Both the position numbers and the translations under genes were made by a program. This document shows positions 1 through 7,403 of a stretch of 35,212 bases of DNA, one piece after another. How positions within the stretch are numbered: position 1 is the first letter of the stretch; every line of letters begins with the position of its first letter. A model generated the notes under the pieces. It did no database searches, was not told where the DNA came from, and saw only the letters and a list, made by a program, of their open reading frames with translations. This stretch comes from Agromyces sp. NDB4Y10 (GTDB lineage: Bacteria; Actinomycetota; Actinomycetes; Actinomycetales; Microbacteriaceae): NCBI RefSeq assembly GCF_001620055.1, contig NZ_LQGY01000013.1, forward strand, positions 1 through 35,212. Reading direction: 5' to 3'.

Positions 1-1
1 G

Positions 2-727
2 CGCGGCGCGGGCGTCGAGGTCGAGGCGCGGCTCACGGCGCTCGCCGACCTCGCGCCGCTCGTCGCCCGGGTCCGGCGCCTGTTCGACCTCGACGCCGAC
101 GCCGTCGCGATCGACGAGGCGCTCTCGGCCGACCCCGCGCTCGCCCCGTCGGTCGCAGCGGTGCCGGGCATCCGCATGCCCGGCGCGCTCGACGCGCACG
201 AGCTCGTCGTGCGCGCACTGGTGGGCCAGCAGGTCTCGGTGGCCTCCGCACGCACCGCCCTCGGGCGGCTCGCCGAGGCCCTCGGCGAACCGCTGGGCAC
301 CACCGGCCGACCGGGTCCGGCGCCGATCGACGCCGACGGGCCCCGGCGGCTCTTCCCCACGCCGGCCGCGATCGCCGCCGAGGGCGCCTCGGTGCTGCGG
401 GGACCGGCTGCCCGCATCCGGACGATCGTGGACGTGTGCGCGCGCCTGGCCTCCGGCGACCTCGTGGTCGCCCCCGAGCGCGAGCGCCACGAGCTCCGGG
501 CCGACCTGCTCGCCGTGCCGGGGATCGGCCCGTGGACCGCCGGCTACCTCGCCATGCGCGTCACCCGCGAGCCCGACGAGCTCCTCGTGTCCGACCTCGC
601 GCTCCGCAACGGCGCCGCGCGCCTGGGCCTGCCCGCCGACCAGCGCGGGCTCGCGGAGCGCGGGGCGGCGTGGGCGCCGTGGCGCAGCTACGCGTCGATG
701 CACCTGTGGCGCGCGGCATCCGCCTGA
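2..727 (+). CDS. alkA: AlkA-type DNA-3-methyladenine glycosylase, 5' end outside window
   Basis: Base-excision repair glycosylase that removes alkylated purines such as 3-methyladenine. The frame is open from base 2, so the N-terminus is cut by the window edge. What remains is the AlkA catalytic core. A segment reading [20 protein letters not shown] then GQQVS is the conserved start of the HhH-GPD domain. The helix-hairpin-helix [15 protein letters not shown] is followed by the catalytic aspartate in SDLALR. The C-terminus ([13 protein letters not shown]) is typical. The missing part could be just the small AlkA N-domain, or an Ada-type methyltransferase/AraC module as in actinobacterial Ada-AlkA fusions; the window cannot tell. 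The last codons, GCG GCA TCC, belong to the over-represented GGATGCCGC word read on the opposite strand. Family assignment is firm. Confidence 0.9.
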   Translation, partial: RGAGVEVEARLTALADLAPLVARVRRLFDLDADAVAIDEALSADPALAPSVAAVPGIRMPGALDAHELVVRALVGQQVSVASARTALGRLAEALGEPLGTTGRPGPAPIDADGPRRLFPTPAAIAAEGASVLRGPAARIRTIVDVCARLASGDLVVAPERERHELRADLLAVPGIGPWTAGYLAMRVTREPDELLVSDLALRNGAARLGLPADQRGLAERGAAWAPWRSYASMHLWRAASA

Positions 728-804
728 CCCGCGTTGTCGACGTCGCGGAGCATCGGAGCCCGGTCGTTGTACATCTCGCACAGCCGCCCGGCTGGACCGG
801 TGGA

Positions 805-810
805 TAGTCT
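805..810 (+). promoter_or_regulatory. -10 element TAGTCT for a leaderless FAH-family transcript
   Basis: TAGTCT fits the actinobacterial TAnnnT consensus. A transcript starting seven bases after its end begins at 817, which is a GTG codon in the frame of the downstream gene. There is no Shine-Dalgarno sequence. No convincing -35 is visible. Confidence 0.5.
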
Positions 811-816
811 GGGATG

Positions 817-1692
817 GTGAAGTTCGCGCACCTCCGAGTCGACGGCCAGCCCACCCCCCGACTCGCGACGGTGATCGGCGATGACGCGCTCTTCCTCGAC
901 GACCTCCTCCCCGACGCCCCGCGCGACCTGCAGGACCTGATCGAGCGCGGCCCCGACGCCCTCGACGAGGTGCGCGCCGCGGTCGCGACAGCCGTCGACC
1001 GCGGGGCGCCCACCACCCCCGTCGCCGAGCTCCGGCACTCCTCCGCGGTGCTCCGCCCCGCCCAGGTGCTCGCGATCGGCGCGAACTACGCCGCGCACGC
1101 CTCGGAGCTGAAGCTGCGCTCCGAATCCGCGATGACCATCTTCTCGCTGTGGCCCAACTCGCTGACCGGGCACGGCCAGACCACCGAGTGGGCCGGCGAC
1201 GTCGCGACCCAGGTCGACTACGAGGCCGAGCTCGGCGTCATCATCGGCACCGCCGCGAAGGACGTCTCCCCCGTCGACGCCCTCGACCACGTCTGGGGCT
1301 ACACGGTCGTCAACGACATCACCGCACGCGACATCCAGTTCAGCGAGGCCCAGTGGTCGCGCTGCAAGTCGTTCGACGGCTTCACCCCCACGGGCCCGGT
1401 CGTCGTCACCGCCGACGAGATCGCCGACCCGCAGGACCTCTGGCTCACCACGAACCTCGACGGGCACATCCTCCAGGACGCGTCGACGAACGAGATGGTG
1501 CGCAGCGTGGCCGAGATCATCTCGTACCTGTCGAAGACCGCGACGCTGCCGCCCGGCACGCTCATCTCGACGGGCAGCCCCGGCGGCGCCGGCTACAGCC
1601 GCAACCCGCAGGTGTTCCTGAAGGACGGCTCCACCGTCACCGTCAGCATCGAGGGCATCGGCTCGCTCACCACGCACTGCCGCGTGGTCTGA
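817..1692 (+). CDS. Fumarylacetoacetate hydrolase family protein
   Basis: Divalent-metal enzyme of the FAH superfamily, which cleaves C-C bonds in acylpyruvates or related 2-oxo acids. The exact substrate cannot be read from sequence. Numbering from the ATG at 814 (292 aa), the metal-binding stretch DYEAELG lies at residues 135-141, with the VVNDITARD and KSFDGFTPTGP motifs at about 165-195 and TGSPGGAG near the C-terminus. A small N-terminal domain of about 75 residues precedes the FAH fold, as in many actinobacterial members. I prefer the GTG at 817 (giving MKFAHLRVDG, 291 aa) over the ATG at 814. The -10 element at 805-810 would start a leaderless mRNA at 817, and there is no ribosome-binding site. 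The gene stands alone, and no neighbouring aromatic-degradation genes hint at a pathway. It converges on aspA across a palindrome. Confidence 0.85.
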   Translation: MKFAHLRVDGQPTPRLATVIGDDALFLDDLLPDAPRDLQDLIERGPDALDEVRAAVATAVDRGAPTTPVAELRHSSAVLRPAQVLAIGANYAAHASELKLRSESAMTIFSLWPNSLTGHGQTTEWAGDVATQVDYEAELGVIIGTAAKDVSPVDALDHVWGYTVVNDITARDIQFSEAQWSRCKSFDGFTPTGPVVVTADEIADPQDLWLTTNLDGHILQDASTNEMVRSVAEIISYLSKTATLPPGTLISTGSPGGAGYSRNPQVFLKDGSTVTVSIEGIGSLTTHCRVV

Positions 1693-1716
1693 CGCGCCGC
1701 CCGCAGCGACGCGAAA

Positions 1717-1740
1717 GGGCGGATGCCGCGGCATCCGCCC
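1717..1740. terminator. Perfect 24-base palindrome between convergent genes
   Basis: A self-complementary sequence built from two inverted copies of GGATGCCGC (GGATGCC at 1721 and GGCATCC at 1730) flanked by GGGC/GCCC. It sits between the FAH stop at 1692 and the aspA stop at 1760, and can serve as a bidirectional hairpin terminator. No U-tract follows it, which is usual in high-GC actinobacteria. Confidence 0.6.
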
Positions 1741-1759
1741 CCTCGCCGTCGCCGCGGAC

Positions 1760-3292
1760 TCAGTCGCTCGGCTCGCCCTTGCGCTCGATCGCCGGGATCG
1801 CCTCGGTGATCGGGTGCACGCCGGACAGTCGCGACGGCGAGAGCTGCCGCGTCACGTCCTCGCGGGTCATGAGGCCGGCCTCCACGACGAGGTCGGCCAC
1901 CGGACGACCCGTGGCGAGCGCCTGCTTGGCGAGCTTCGCCGCCTCGGTGTAGCCGATGAACGGGATGAGGGCGGTGATGACGCCGACGCTCGAGGCGACC
2001 TGCGCCTCGAGCCGCTCCGTGTTCGCCGTGATGCCGTCGACGCAGTTCACGCGCAGCGTCCAGCACGCCTGCCGCATCCAGGTGATCGACTGGAGCAGGG
2101 AGTGCGCGATGACCGGCTCGAACGCGTTCAGCTGGAGCTGGCCGTTCTCGGCGGCCATCATGACCGTGACATCCGCCCCCGCGACCGCGTACGCGACCTG
2201 GCTCACGGCCTCGGGGATCACCGGGTTCACCTTGCCGGGCATGATGCTGGAGCCCGCCTGCTTCGGCGGGAGGTTGATCTCGGCCAGGCCCGCCTGCGGA
2301 CCGGAGGAGAGCAGGCGCAGGTCGTTGCAGATCTTCGAGAGCTTGATCGCGCTGCGCTTCAGCGCGCTCGAGAAGGTCATGAACACGCCCGTGTCGCTCG
2401 TGGCCTCGACGAGGTCGGGCGCGGTCTCGAGGTGCTGGCCGGTGATCTCGCTGAGATGGCGCACCACGGATGCCGCGTAGCCGGGGTCGGCCGTGATGCC
2501 GGTGCCGATCGCCGTGGCGCCGAGGTTCACCTCGGAGAGCAGCTTGATGGTCTCGCGGAGGCGGGCGATGTCCTCGCCGAGCGTCGTGGCGAAGCTGTGG
2601 AACTCCTGCCCGAGCGTCATGGGGACCGCGTCCTGCAGCTGGGTGCGGCCGACCTTCAGCACCTCGTGGAACTCGCGGCCCTTGCGACCGAACGAGATGC
2701 GCAGCTGGTCGAGCTGGATGAGCATGGTCGTCAGCGACGCGGTCATCGCGAGCTTCAGCGCGGTCGGGTACGTGTCGTTCGTCGACTGGCTGCGGTTGAC
2801 GTCGTCGATCGGGTGGAGCACGTCGTAGCGCGCCTTGCCGTAGCCGGCGATCTCGAGCGCGACGTTGGTGATGACCTCGTTCGCGTTCATGTTCGTCGAC
2901 GTGCCCGCGCCGCCCTGGATGACGCCGACCACGAACTGGTCGTGGAACTCGCCGTCGATGATGCGCTGGCAGGCCTCCTCGATCCAGGCCTGCTTCTGCG
3001 GCTCGAGCGCGCCGAGTTCCTTGTTGGCGCGCGCTGCCGCCTGCTTGACCTGCGCGAGGGCGACCACGAGCTCGGGGTAGACCGAGATGGGTCGCTTGGA
3101 GATCGGGAAGTTCTCGAGCGCGCGCATGGTGTGCACGCCCCAGTACGCGTCGGCCGGAACCTCGACCGAGCCGAGCGAGTCGGTCTCGGTGCGGGTCGGG
3201 CCCAGGTGGTTCGCGGTGATCGCCGGATCCTCAGCGGATTCGCTCACGGCGGTCGGGTGGGATGGTCGGATCGTCGACACGTATGGCTCCAT
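1760..3292 (-). CDS. aspA: Aspartate ammonia-lyase
   Basis: Reversible deamination of L-aspartate to fumarate and ammonia, in the cytoplasm as a tetramer of the fumarase/aspartase superfamily. The signature loop GSSIMPGKVNPV at residues 347-358 carries the catalytic serine. TSTNMNANEV (131-140) and the LHPIDDVNRSQSTND region (159-173) are the other two conserved active-site segments. The opening TRTETDSLGSVEVPADAYWG is diagnostic of aspartase rather than fumarase C. The 510 aa length includes about 30 extra N-terminal residues compared with typical aspartases. The start could lie further in, but no internal ATG or GTG close to the domain start looks better. An upstream TAGGCT (complement of 3335-3340) is a possible -10. 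The gene is preceded on the same strand by the amino-acid/ethanolamine permease, but a strong hairpin separates them. It would feed aspartate nitrogen and carbon into the TCA cycle. Confidence 0.93.
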   Translation of the reverse strand: MEPYVSTIRPSHPTAVSESAEDPAITANHLGPTRTETDSLGSVEVPADAYWGVHTMRALENFPISKRPISVYPELVVALAQVKQAAARANKELGALEPQKQAWIEEACQRIIDGEFHDQFVVGVIQGGAGTSTNMNANEVITNVALEIAGYGKARYDVLHPIDDVNRSQSTNDTYPTALKLAMTASLTTMLIQLDQLRISFGRKGREFHEVLKVGRTQLQDAVPMTLGQEFHSFATTLGEDIARLRETIKLLSEVNLGATAIGTGITADPGYAASVVRHLSEITGQHLETAPDLVEATSDTGVFMTFSSALKRSAIKLSKICNDLRLLSSGPQAGLAEINLPPKQAGSSIMPGKVNPVIPEAVSQVAYAVAGADVTVMMAAENGQLQLNAFEPVIAHSLLQSITWMRQACWTLRVNCVDGITANTERLEAQVASSVGVITALIPFIGYTEAAKLAKQALATGRPVADLVVEAGLMTREDVTRQLSPSRLSGVHPITEAIPAIERKGEPSD

Positions 3293-3334
3293 CGCCTCTT
3301 CGGGTGCGCGGGATCGCCGCGCGGGGTCGATTCG

Positions 3335-3340
3335 AGCCTA
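3335..3340 (-). promoter_or_regulatory. aspA: Possible aspA -10 element (TAGGCT on minus strand)
   Basis: TAGGCT on the minus strand would give a leader of about 36 bases before the aspA ATG. A recognisable -35 hexamer is absent at 17 bases. Confidence 0.35.
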
Positions 3341-3393
3341 CTCGCGGGGCCTGCGGCGCCGTTCGCAGCGGCCCGGCGCTTCCGTGCGTGGCC

Positions 3394-3428
3394 GAGCGGG
3401 CGGCGCAGCTTTCGTGCGCCGCCCGCTC
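3394..3428 (-). terminator. 14-bp stem hairpin after the permease gene
   Basis: Arms 3394-3407 and 3415-3428 are perfectly complementary over 14 bp with a 7-base loop. The hairpin lies 10 bases beyond the permease stop codon on the minus strand and upstream of aspA, so it probably ends the permease transcript and isolates aspA. Confidence 0.7.
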
Positions 3429-3438
3429 CGTCCGTCCG

Positions 3439-5034
3439 TCAGGCCTTCGGGTCGCCCGTCGGCTCGTCGACCGTCGCGCGTCCGGACGCGTCGACGCCGT
3501 CCATCGCGAGCAGCTCCTCCTCGACCCGGCCGCCGTAGCCCTCGGCCTGGGGGTCGCCGTGGAGGCCGCCGGAGACGGCGTACTCCTCCTCGGGCGAGAG
3601 CACGAGGCGGTGGCGTCCGTACACGCCGAAGCCGATGAGCATGACCGCGTACACGATCGCGATGGCGATGATCGCCGGCACGAAGGTCGGGTTCAGCAGG
3701 AAGCCGAGGAAGATGAGCCCCGAGATCGCCGCCGCGGTGATCGCGCCCGGCACGCCCCACGGACTGCGGTACGGGCGCTTGGCGTTCGGGTACTTCCGGC
3801 GGAGGATCACGTACGCGATCATCTGCAGGATGTAGGCGAGCACGGCGCCCCACACGGCGATGTTCAGCACGATCGCGCCGGCGACCGCGCCCGCGCCCTC
3901 CTCGTCGACCCGCGCCAGCAGGTCCAGGACCACGAGCGCCGCGAAGCCGATCACGGCACCTGCGACGAGCGCGACCCACGGCGTCTGCCGCTTGCCGGTG
4001 AGCGAGAGGAACTTCGGGTAGTACCCCGCGCGCGAGAGCGAGTACATGTTGCGCCCGTAGGCGAACATGATGCCCTGCAGCGAGGCGAGCAGGCCGATGA
4101 GCGCGAACAGCGCGAGCACCGCCGCGAGCCCGTCGCCCACGATGACGCGGAAGCCGTCGAGCAGCGGCTCGCCCGCGCTGCCGGTCGCCTCGGCGCCGAC
4201 GACCCCGGTGTTCAGGAACAGCACCAGGAGGCCGGTGACGATGAGGGTGGCGCGCGCGATGATGCCGGCGCGCGGGATGTCGCGGACCGGGTTGTGCGAC
4301 TCCTCGGCGGCCAGCGGGAGCTCCTCGATGCCGAGGAAGAACCACATCGCGAACGGCAGGGCGAACAGGATCGGCAGCACGCCGTGCGGCAGGAACGCGC
4401 TCTGGCCCGGGTCGGGCTGGATGTCGAACAGGTTGTCCCACGAGAACTGGCCCGAGAACAGCGCCATGACCGAGAAGACGAGCAGGATGCCGATGGAGAT
4501 GATCGAGACCACGATGGCGAACTTGAACGAGATGTTCGCCCCGGCCGCGTTGATGCCGATGAAGACGGCGTAGAGGATGATCCACCAGACCGGTCCCGGC
4601 ATCGAGAAGCCGAGCAGCTCGCTCGTGATCGCGTCGGCGTAGGAGGCCGAGAAGAACACGATCACCGCGGTGGTCGCGACGTACTCGATGGTCTCCGCGA
4701 GGCCCGTGACGAAGCCGCCCCACGGCCCCATCGCGGCGCGCGAGAACGAGTAGGCGCCGCCGGTGTGCGGCATGGCCGACGCCATCTCGCCGATGGAGAA
4801 GATCAGGCCGTAGTACATGACCACGAGGATCGCGAACGCGATGAGCATGCCGCCGAAGCCGGCGAAGTCGATGCCGAAGTTCCATCCGGAGAAGTCGCCG
4901 GAGATGACCGCGGCGACGGCGAGGCCCCACAGGCCCCAGACTCCCGCGGCTCGCGTGAGTCGGCGTTTCTCGAAGTAGCCCTGGTCGGCGGTCGTGTAGG
5001 TCACGCCCGAGACCTTGAGGGTGTCTTTCGCCAT
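3439..5034 (-). CDS. APC-superfamily permease, ethanolamine permease type
   Basis: Integral membrane importer of the amino acid-polyamine-organocation superfamily. The 531 aa hold about twelve hydrophobic helices and hydrophilic ends. The region GLAETIEYVATTAVIVFF followed by SASYADAI, the MASAMPHTGGAYSFSR stretch and the IEELPLAAEESHNP segment match the ethanolamine-permease subgroup better than general amino-acid permeases, so ethanolamine is the preferred substrate. This is a family-level judgement from memory, not a search. The gene diverges from the gamma-glutamylation operon beginning at 5258, which fits a role as its importer. An AGGAG ribosome-binding site precedes the ATG, and a TATCAT -10 lies about 70 bases upstream. 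The charged C-terminal tail of about 50 residues is unremarkable. A broader amine or amino-acid specificity is possible. Confidence 0.8.
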   Translation of the reverse strand: MAKDTLKVSGVTYTTADQGYFEKRRLTRAAGVWGLWGLAVAAVISGDFSGWNFGIDFAGFGGMLIAFAILVVMYYGLIFSIGEMASAMPHTGGAYSFSRAAMGPWGGFVTGLAETIEYVATTAVIVFFSASYADAITSELLGFSMPGPVWWIILYAVFIGINAAGANISFKFAIVVSIISIGILLVFSVMALFSGQFSWDNLFDIQPDPGQSAFLPHGVLPILFALPFAMWFFLGIEELPLAAEESHNPVRDIPRAGIIARATLIVTGLLVLFLNTGVVGAEATGSAGEPLLDGFRVIVGDGLAAVLALFALIGLLASLQGIMFAYGRNMYSLSRAGYYPKFLSLTGKRQTPWVALVAGAVIGFAALVVLDLLARVDEEGAGAVAGAIVLNIAVWGAVLAYILQMIAYVILRRKYPNAKRPYRSPWGVPGAITAAAISGLIFLGFLLNPTFVPAIIAIAIVYAVMLIGFGVYGRHRLVLSPEEEYAVSGGLHGDPQAEGYGGRVEEELLAMDGVDASGRATVDEPTGDPKA

Positions 5035-5103
5035 GTGGCGCTCTCCTGTCCGTCATCGCGCGGGCCTCCGGGGGCGGGCGCGGGGTGCGATGCTGTGCGC
5101 CAC

Positions 5104-5109
5104 ATGATA
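5104..5109 (-). promoter_or_regulatory. Possible permease -10 (TATCAT on minus strand)
   Basis: TATCAT on the minus strand with a weak TGTACG 17 bases upstream. It would give a leader of about 60 bases. The segment 5120-5136 overlapping the -35 has the ends GGTC...GACC, a weak inverted repeat that might be an operator for the FadR/GntR regulator of this locus. Confidence 0.4.
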
Positions 5110-5210
5110 GGGCGGCAATGGTCGCTCGTACAGACCTTTTTCGGGTGGCCCCCCGACGCCGAGCGACGAGACGGCCCGGCAGCCGCCTAGGCACGGATGC
5201 CGCGGCGTGA

Positions 5211-5216
5211 TGTAAT
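5211..5216 (+). promoter_or_regulatory. Possible -10 (TGTAAT) for the gamma-glutamylation operon
   Basis: TGTAAT is the best A/T-rich hexamer before the ligase gene and would start transcription near 5223. No good -35 is visible. A GGATGCCGC word at 5195-5203 occupies the spacer region. Confidence 0.3.
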
Positions 5217-5257
5217 GGGCGGCGAACCCGACCATTTGACGCGAGGAGGCGCCCGAC

Positions 5258-6625
5258 ATGGCGGCACCCACCGGATATCTCAGCCTCGACGGGCTCCGCT
5301 CCGCGGTCGCCGACGGCCACGTCGACACCGTGATCGTGGCGTTCACCGACATGCAGGGCCGGCTCGTGGGCAAGCGCGTCTCCGCGCGGCTGTTCCTCGA
5401 GGAGGTCGCCCTGCACGGCGCCGAGGCGTGCAACTACCTGCTCGCCGTCGACGTCGAGATGAACACCGTCGACGGCTACGAGATGTCCAGCTGGGAGCGC
5501 GGCTACGGCGACATGGCGCTCGTCCCCGACCTCTCGACCCTCCGGATGGCCCCGTGGCTCGAGGCGAGCGCGCTCGTGACGGCCGACCTGACCTGGCTCG
5601 ACGGCCGCCCAGTGGAGGCGTCGCCCCGCCGCATCCTGCAGCGCCAGCTCGACCGGCTCGCCGAGCGCGGCCTCACGGCCTACGTGGGCACCGAACTCGA
5701 GTTCATCGTCTTCGACGACTCGTACCGCGACGCCTGGCGGAAGGGCTACCGCGACCTCACGCCCGCGAGCGACTACAACATCGACTACGCGCTGCTCGCC
5801 TCGACCCGGATGGAGCCGCTGCTGCGCGACATCCGGAACTCGATGGACGGCGCCGGCATGTACTGCGAGGGCGTCAAGGGCGAGTGCAACCTCGGCCAGC
5901 AGGAGATCGCCTTCCGCTACACCGACGCGCTCGGCACCTGCGACAACCACTCGATCTACAAGAACGGCGCGAAGGAGATCGCCGACCGGCACGGCAAGGC
6001 GCTCACGTTCATGGCCAAGTTCAACGAGCGCGAGGGCAACAGTTGCCACATCCACATCTCGCTGCGGAGCGACTCCGGCGAGGCCGTGTTCGCCGACCCT
6101 GCCGACGAGCGCGGCATGTCGACGATGTTCAAGCACTTCCTCGGCGGGCAGATCGCCGCGATGCGCGAACTCACCCTCTTCTCGGCGCCGAACATCAACT
6201 CCTACAAGCGCTACGTGGCGGGCAGCTTCGCCCCGACCGCGATCGCCTGGGGCCTCGACAACCGCACCTGCGCGCTGCGCGTCGTCGGCCACGGGCTCGG
6301 CCTGCGCGTCGAGAACCGGGTCCCCGGCGGCGACGTCAACCAGTACCTCGCCGTCGCCGCCCTCATCGCCGCGGGCCTGCACGGCATCGACCACGAGCTC
6401 GACCCGGGCGACGTGTTCGTCGGCAACGCGTACGAGAGCGACGTCGCGCGCGTGCCCGCGACCCTCCGCGAGTCGGCCGACCTGTTCGCCGGGTCGGCGA
6501 TCGCCCGCGACGCGTTCGGCGACGAGGTCGTCGAGCACTACCTCAACAACGCGCGCGTCGAGCTCGCCTCCTACGACGCCGCCGTGACCGACTGGGAGCG
6601 GGTCCGTGGCTTCGAGCGCTTCTGA
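5258..6625 (+). CDS. Glutamine synthetase-like gamma-glutamyl-amine ligase (GlnA4/PuuA type)
   Basis: Predicted to ligate glutamate through its gamma-carboxyl to a primary amine, using ATP, as the first step of amine catabolism. It is 455 aa with the full glutamine-synthetase fold. TELEFIVFDD (145-154) and EGVKGECNLGQQE (204-216) supply metal-binding glutamates. NSCHIHISL (261-269) has the ATP-site histidines, NR (335-336) lies in WGLDNRTCALR, and ENRVPGGDVN (352-361) closes the site. The adenylylation-loop tyrosine of true GlnA is not evident, and the partner genes are catabolic. In Streptomyces coelicolor, GlnA4 of this class was shown to make gamma-glutamylethanolamide. The adjoining ethanolamine-type permease and alcohol-oxidising SDR favour that substrate here; PuuA-like (putrescine) or IpuC-like activity is the alternative. 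GAGGAGG at 5243-5249 sets the start. The downstream hydrolase overlaps its 3' end by 20 bases. Confidence 0.88.
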   Translation: MAAPTGYLSLDGLRSAVADGHVDTVIVAFTDMQGRLVGKRVSARLFLEEVALHGAEACNYLLAVDVEMNTVDGYEMSSWERGYGDMALVPDLSTLRMAPWLEASALVTADLTWLDGRPVEASPRRILQRQLDRLAERGLTAYVGTELEFIVFDDSYRDAWRKGYRDLTPASDYNIDYALLASTRMEPLLRDIRNSMDGAGMYCEGVKGECNLGQQEIAFRYTDALGTCDNHSIYKNGAKEIADRHGKALTFMAKFNEREGNSCHIHISLRSDSGEAVFADPADERGMSTMFKHFLGGQIAAMRELTLFSAPNINSYKRYVAGSFAPTAIAWGLDNRTCALRVVGHGLGLRVENRVPGGDVNQYLAVAALIAAGLHGIDHELDPGDVFVGNAYESDVARVPATLRESADLFAGSAIARDAFGDEVVEHYLNNARVELASYDAAVTDWERVRGFERF

Positions 6626-7403
6626 GTCCGACGTCGGCGCGCCCGTCATCGGGGTGACCACCTACCTCGAGCGGTCGCAGACGGGCGTCTGGGACCTGCC
6701 CGCGTCGTTCCTCCCGAAGGTGTACCTCGACGCGGTGACGGACGCGGGCGGCATCGCCGTGCTCCTGCCGCCCCAGCCGGTCACCCCGGAGATCGCGCGC
6801 CGGGTGCTCGCGGGCGTGGACGGGCTCATCGTCTCCGGCGGCGCCGACGTCGACCCGCGACGGTACGGACAGGCTCCGCACGAGCGCACCGGCGCCCCCC
6901 GCACCGATCGGGACGCCTGGGAGGATGCGCTGCTCACCGCGGCGATCGACGAGGACGTGCCCTTCCTCGGGATCTGCCGCGGCGCGCAGATGCTGAACGT
7001 CGCCCTCGGCGGCACGCTCGTGCAGCACCTGCCCGACGTGGTCGGCCACGAGGAGTACCAGCCGGCGCCCGCCGTGTTCGGCGCCAAGCGGGTCTCGGTC
7101 GAGCGCGGCAGCCGGCTCGACGCGATCCTCGGCGAGGTCGACGAGCCGCGCGGCGAGATCGACGTGCACGTCTACCACCACCAGGCGATCGACCGCGTGG
7201 CCGACGGCCTGACCGTCACCGCACGCACGGCCGAGGGCGTGATCGAGGCCGTGGAGGTCGACGACGCCGCGTTCGGCGTGGCCGTGCAGTGGCACCCCGA
7301 GGAGAACGCCGCCGACCGCCGCCTCTTCGCCGGGCTCGTCGACGCCGCCCGAACCCGCCGCGCCGCCCGGACCGCAGCCGACCCGAGGAGGGACTCCGCG
7401 TGA
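6606..7403 (+). CDS. Class I amidotransferase-like gamma-glutamyl hydrolase (PuuD family, peptidase C26)
   Basis: Hydrolyses a gamma-glutamyl amide to glutamate and the free amine or amino acid. At 265 aa it matches PuuD-type gamma-glutamyl-GABA hydrolases. The nucleophile elbow GICRGAQMLN holds Cys124, VYHHQAI lies at 189-195, and the AVQWHPEE segment provides His230 and Glu232 of the triad. The GTG start at 6606 is inside the ligase gene, 20 bases before its stop, with GGAG about eight bases upstream, so translation is probably coupled. The gene ends in a GTGA overlap with the aldehyde dehydrogenase. In the inferred pathway it acts last, splitting gamma-glutamylglycine (or an equivalent). 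The family also includes hydrolases for other gamma-glutamyl compounds, so the precise substrate rests on context. Confidence 0.87.
   Translation: MASSASESDVGAPVIGVTTYLERSQTGVWDLPASFLPKVYLDAVTDAGGIAVLLPPQPVTPEIARRVLAGVDGLIVSGGADVDPRRYGQAPHERTGAPRTDRDAWEDALLTAAIDEDVPFLGICRGAQMLNVALGGTLVQHLPDVVGHEEYQPAPAVFGAKRVSVERGSRLDAILGEVDEPRGEIDVHVYHHQAIDRVADGLTVTARTAEGVIEAVEVDDAAFGVAVQWHPEENAADRRLFAGLVDAARTRRAARTAADPRRDSA

Noticed and set aside
767..772. TTGTAC as -35 of the FAH-family gene.
   Set aside because: It lies 32 bases from the TAGTCT -10, far outside the usual 16-19 base spacing.
5120..5136. GGTC...GACC inverted repeat as operator of the FadR/GntR regulator.
   Set aside because: Only four bases per arm pair, and the inner GTAC centre is not flanked symmetrically. 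It is suggestive by position over the permease -35 but too weak to call as a site.
3338..6661. A very long open frame (over 1,100 codons) on the minus strand across the permease and ligase genes.
   Set aside because: Its product is dominated by Arg, Gly, Ala, Asp and Pro with no domain. It runs antisense or out of frame to two well-recognised genes, and such frames are expected when third codon positions are nearly all G or C.
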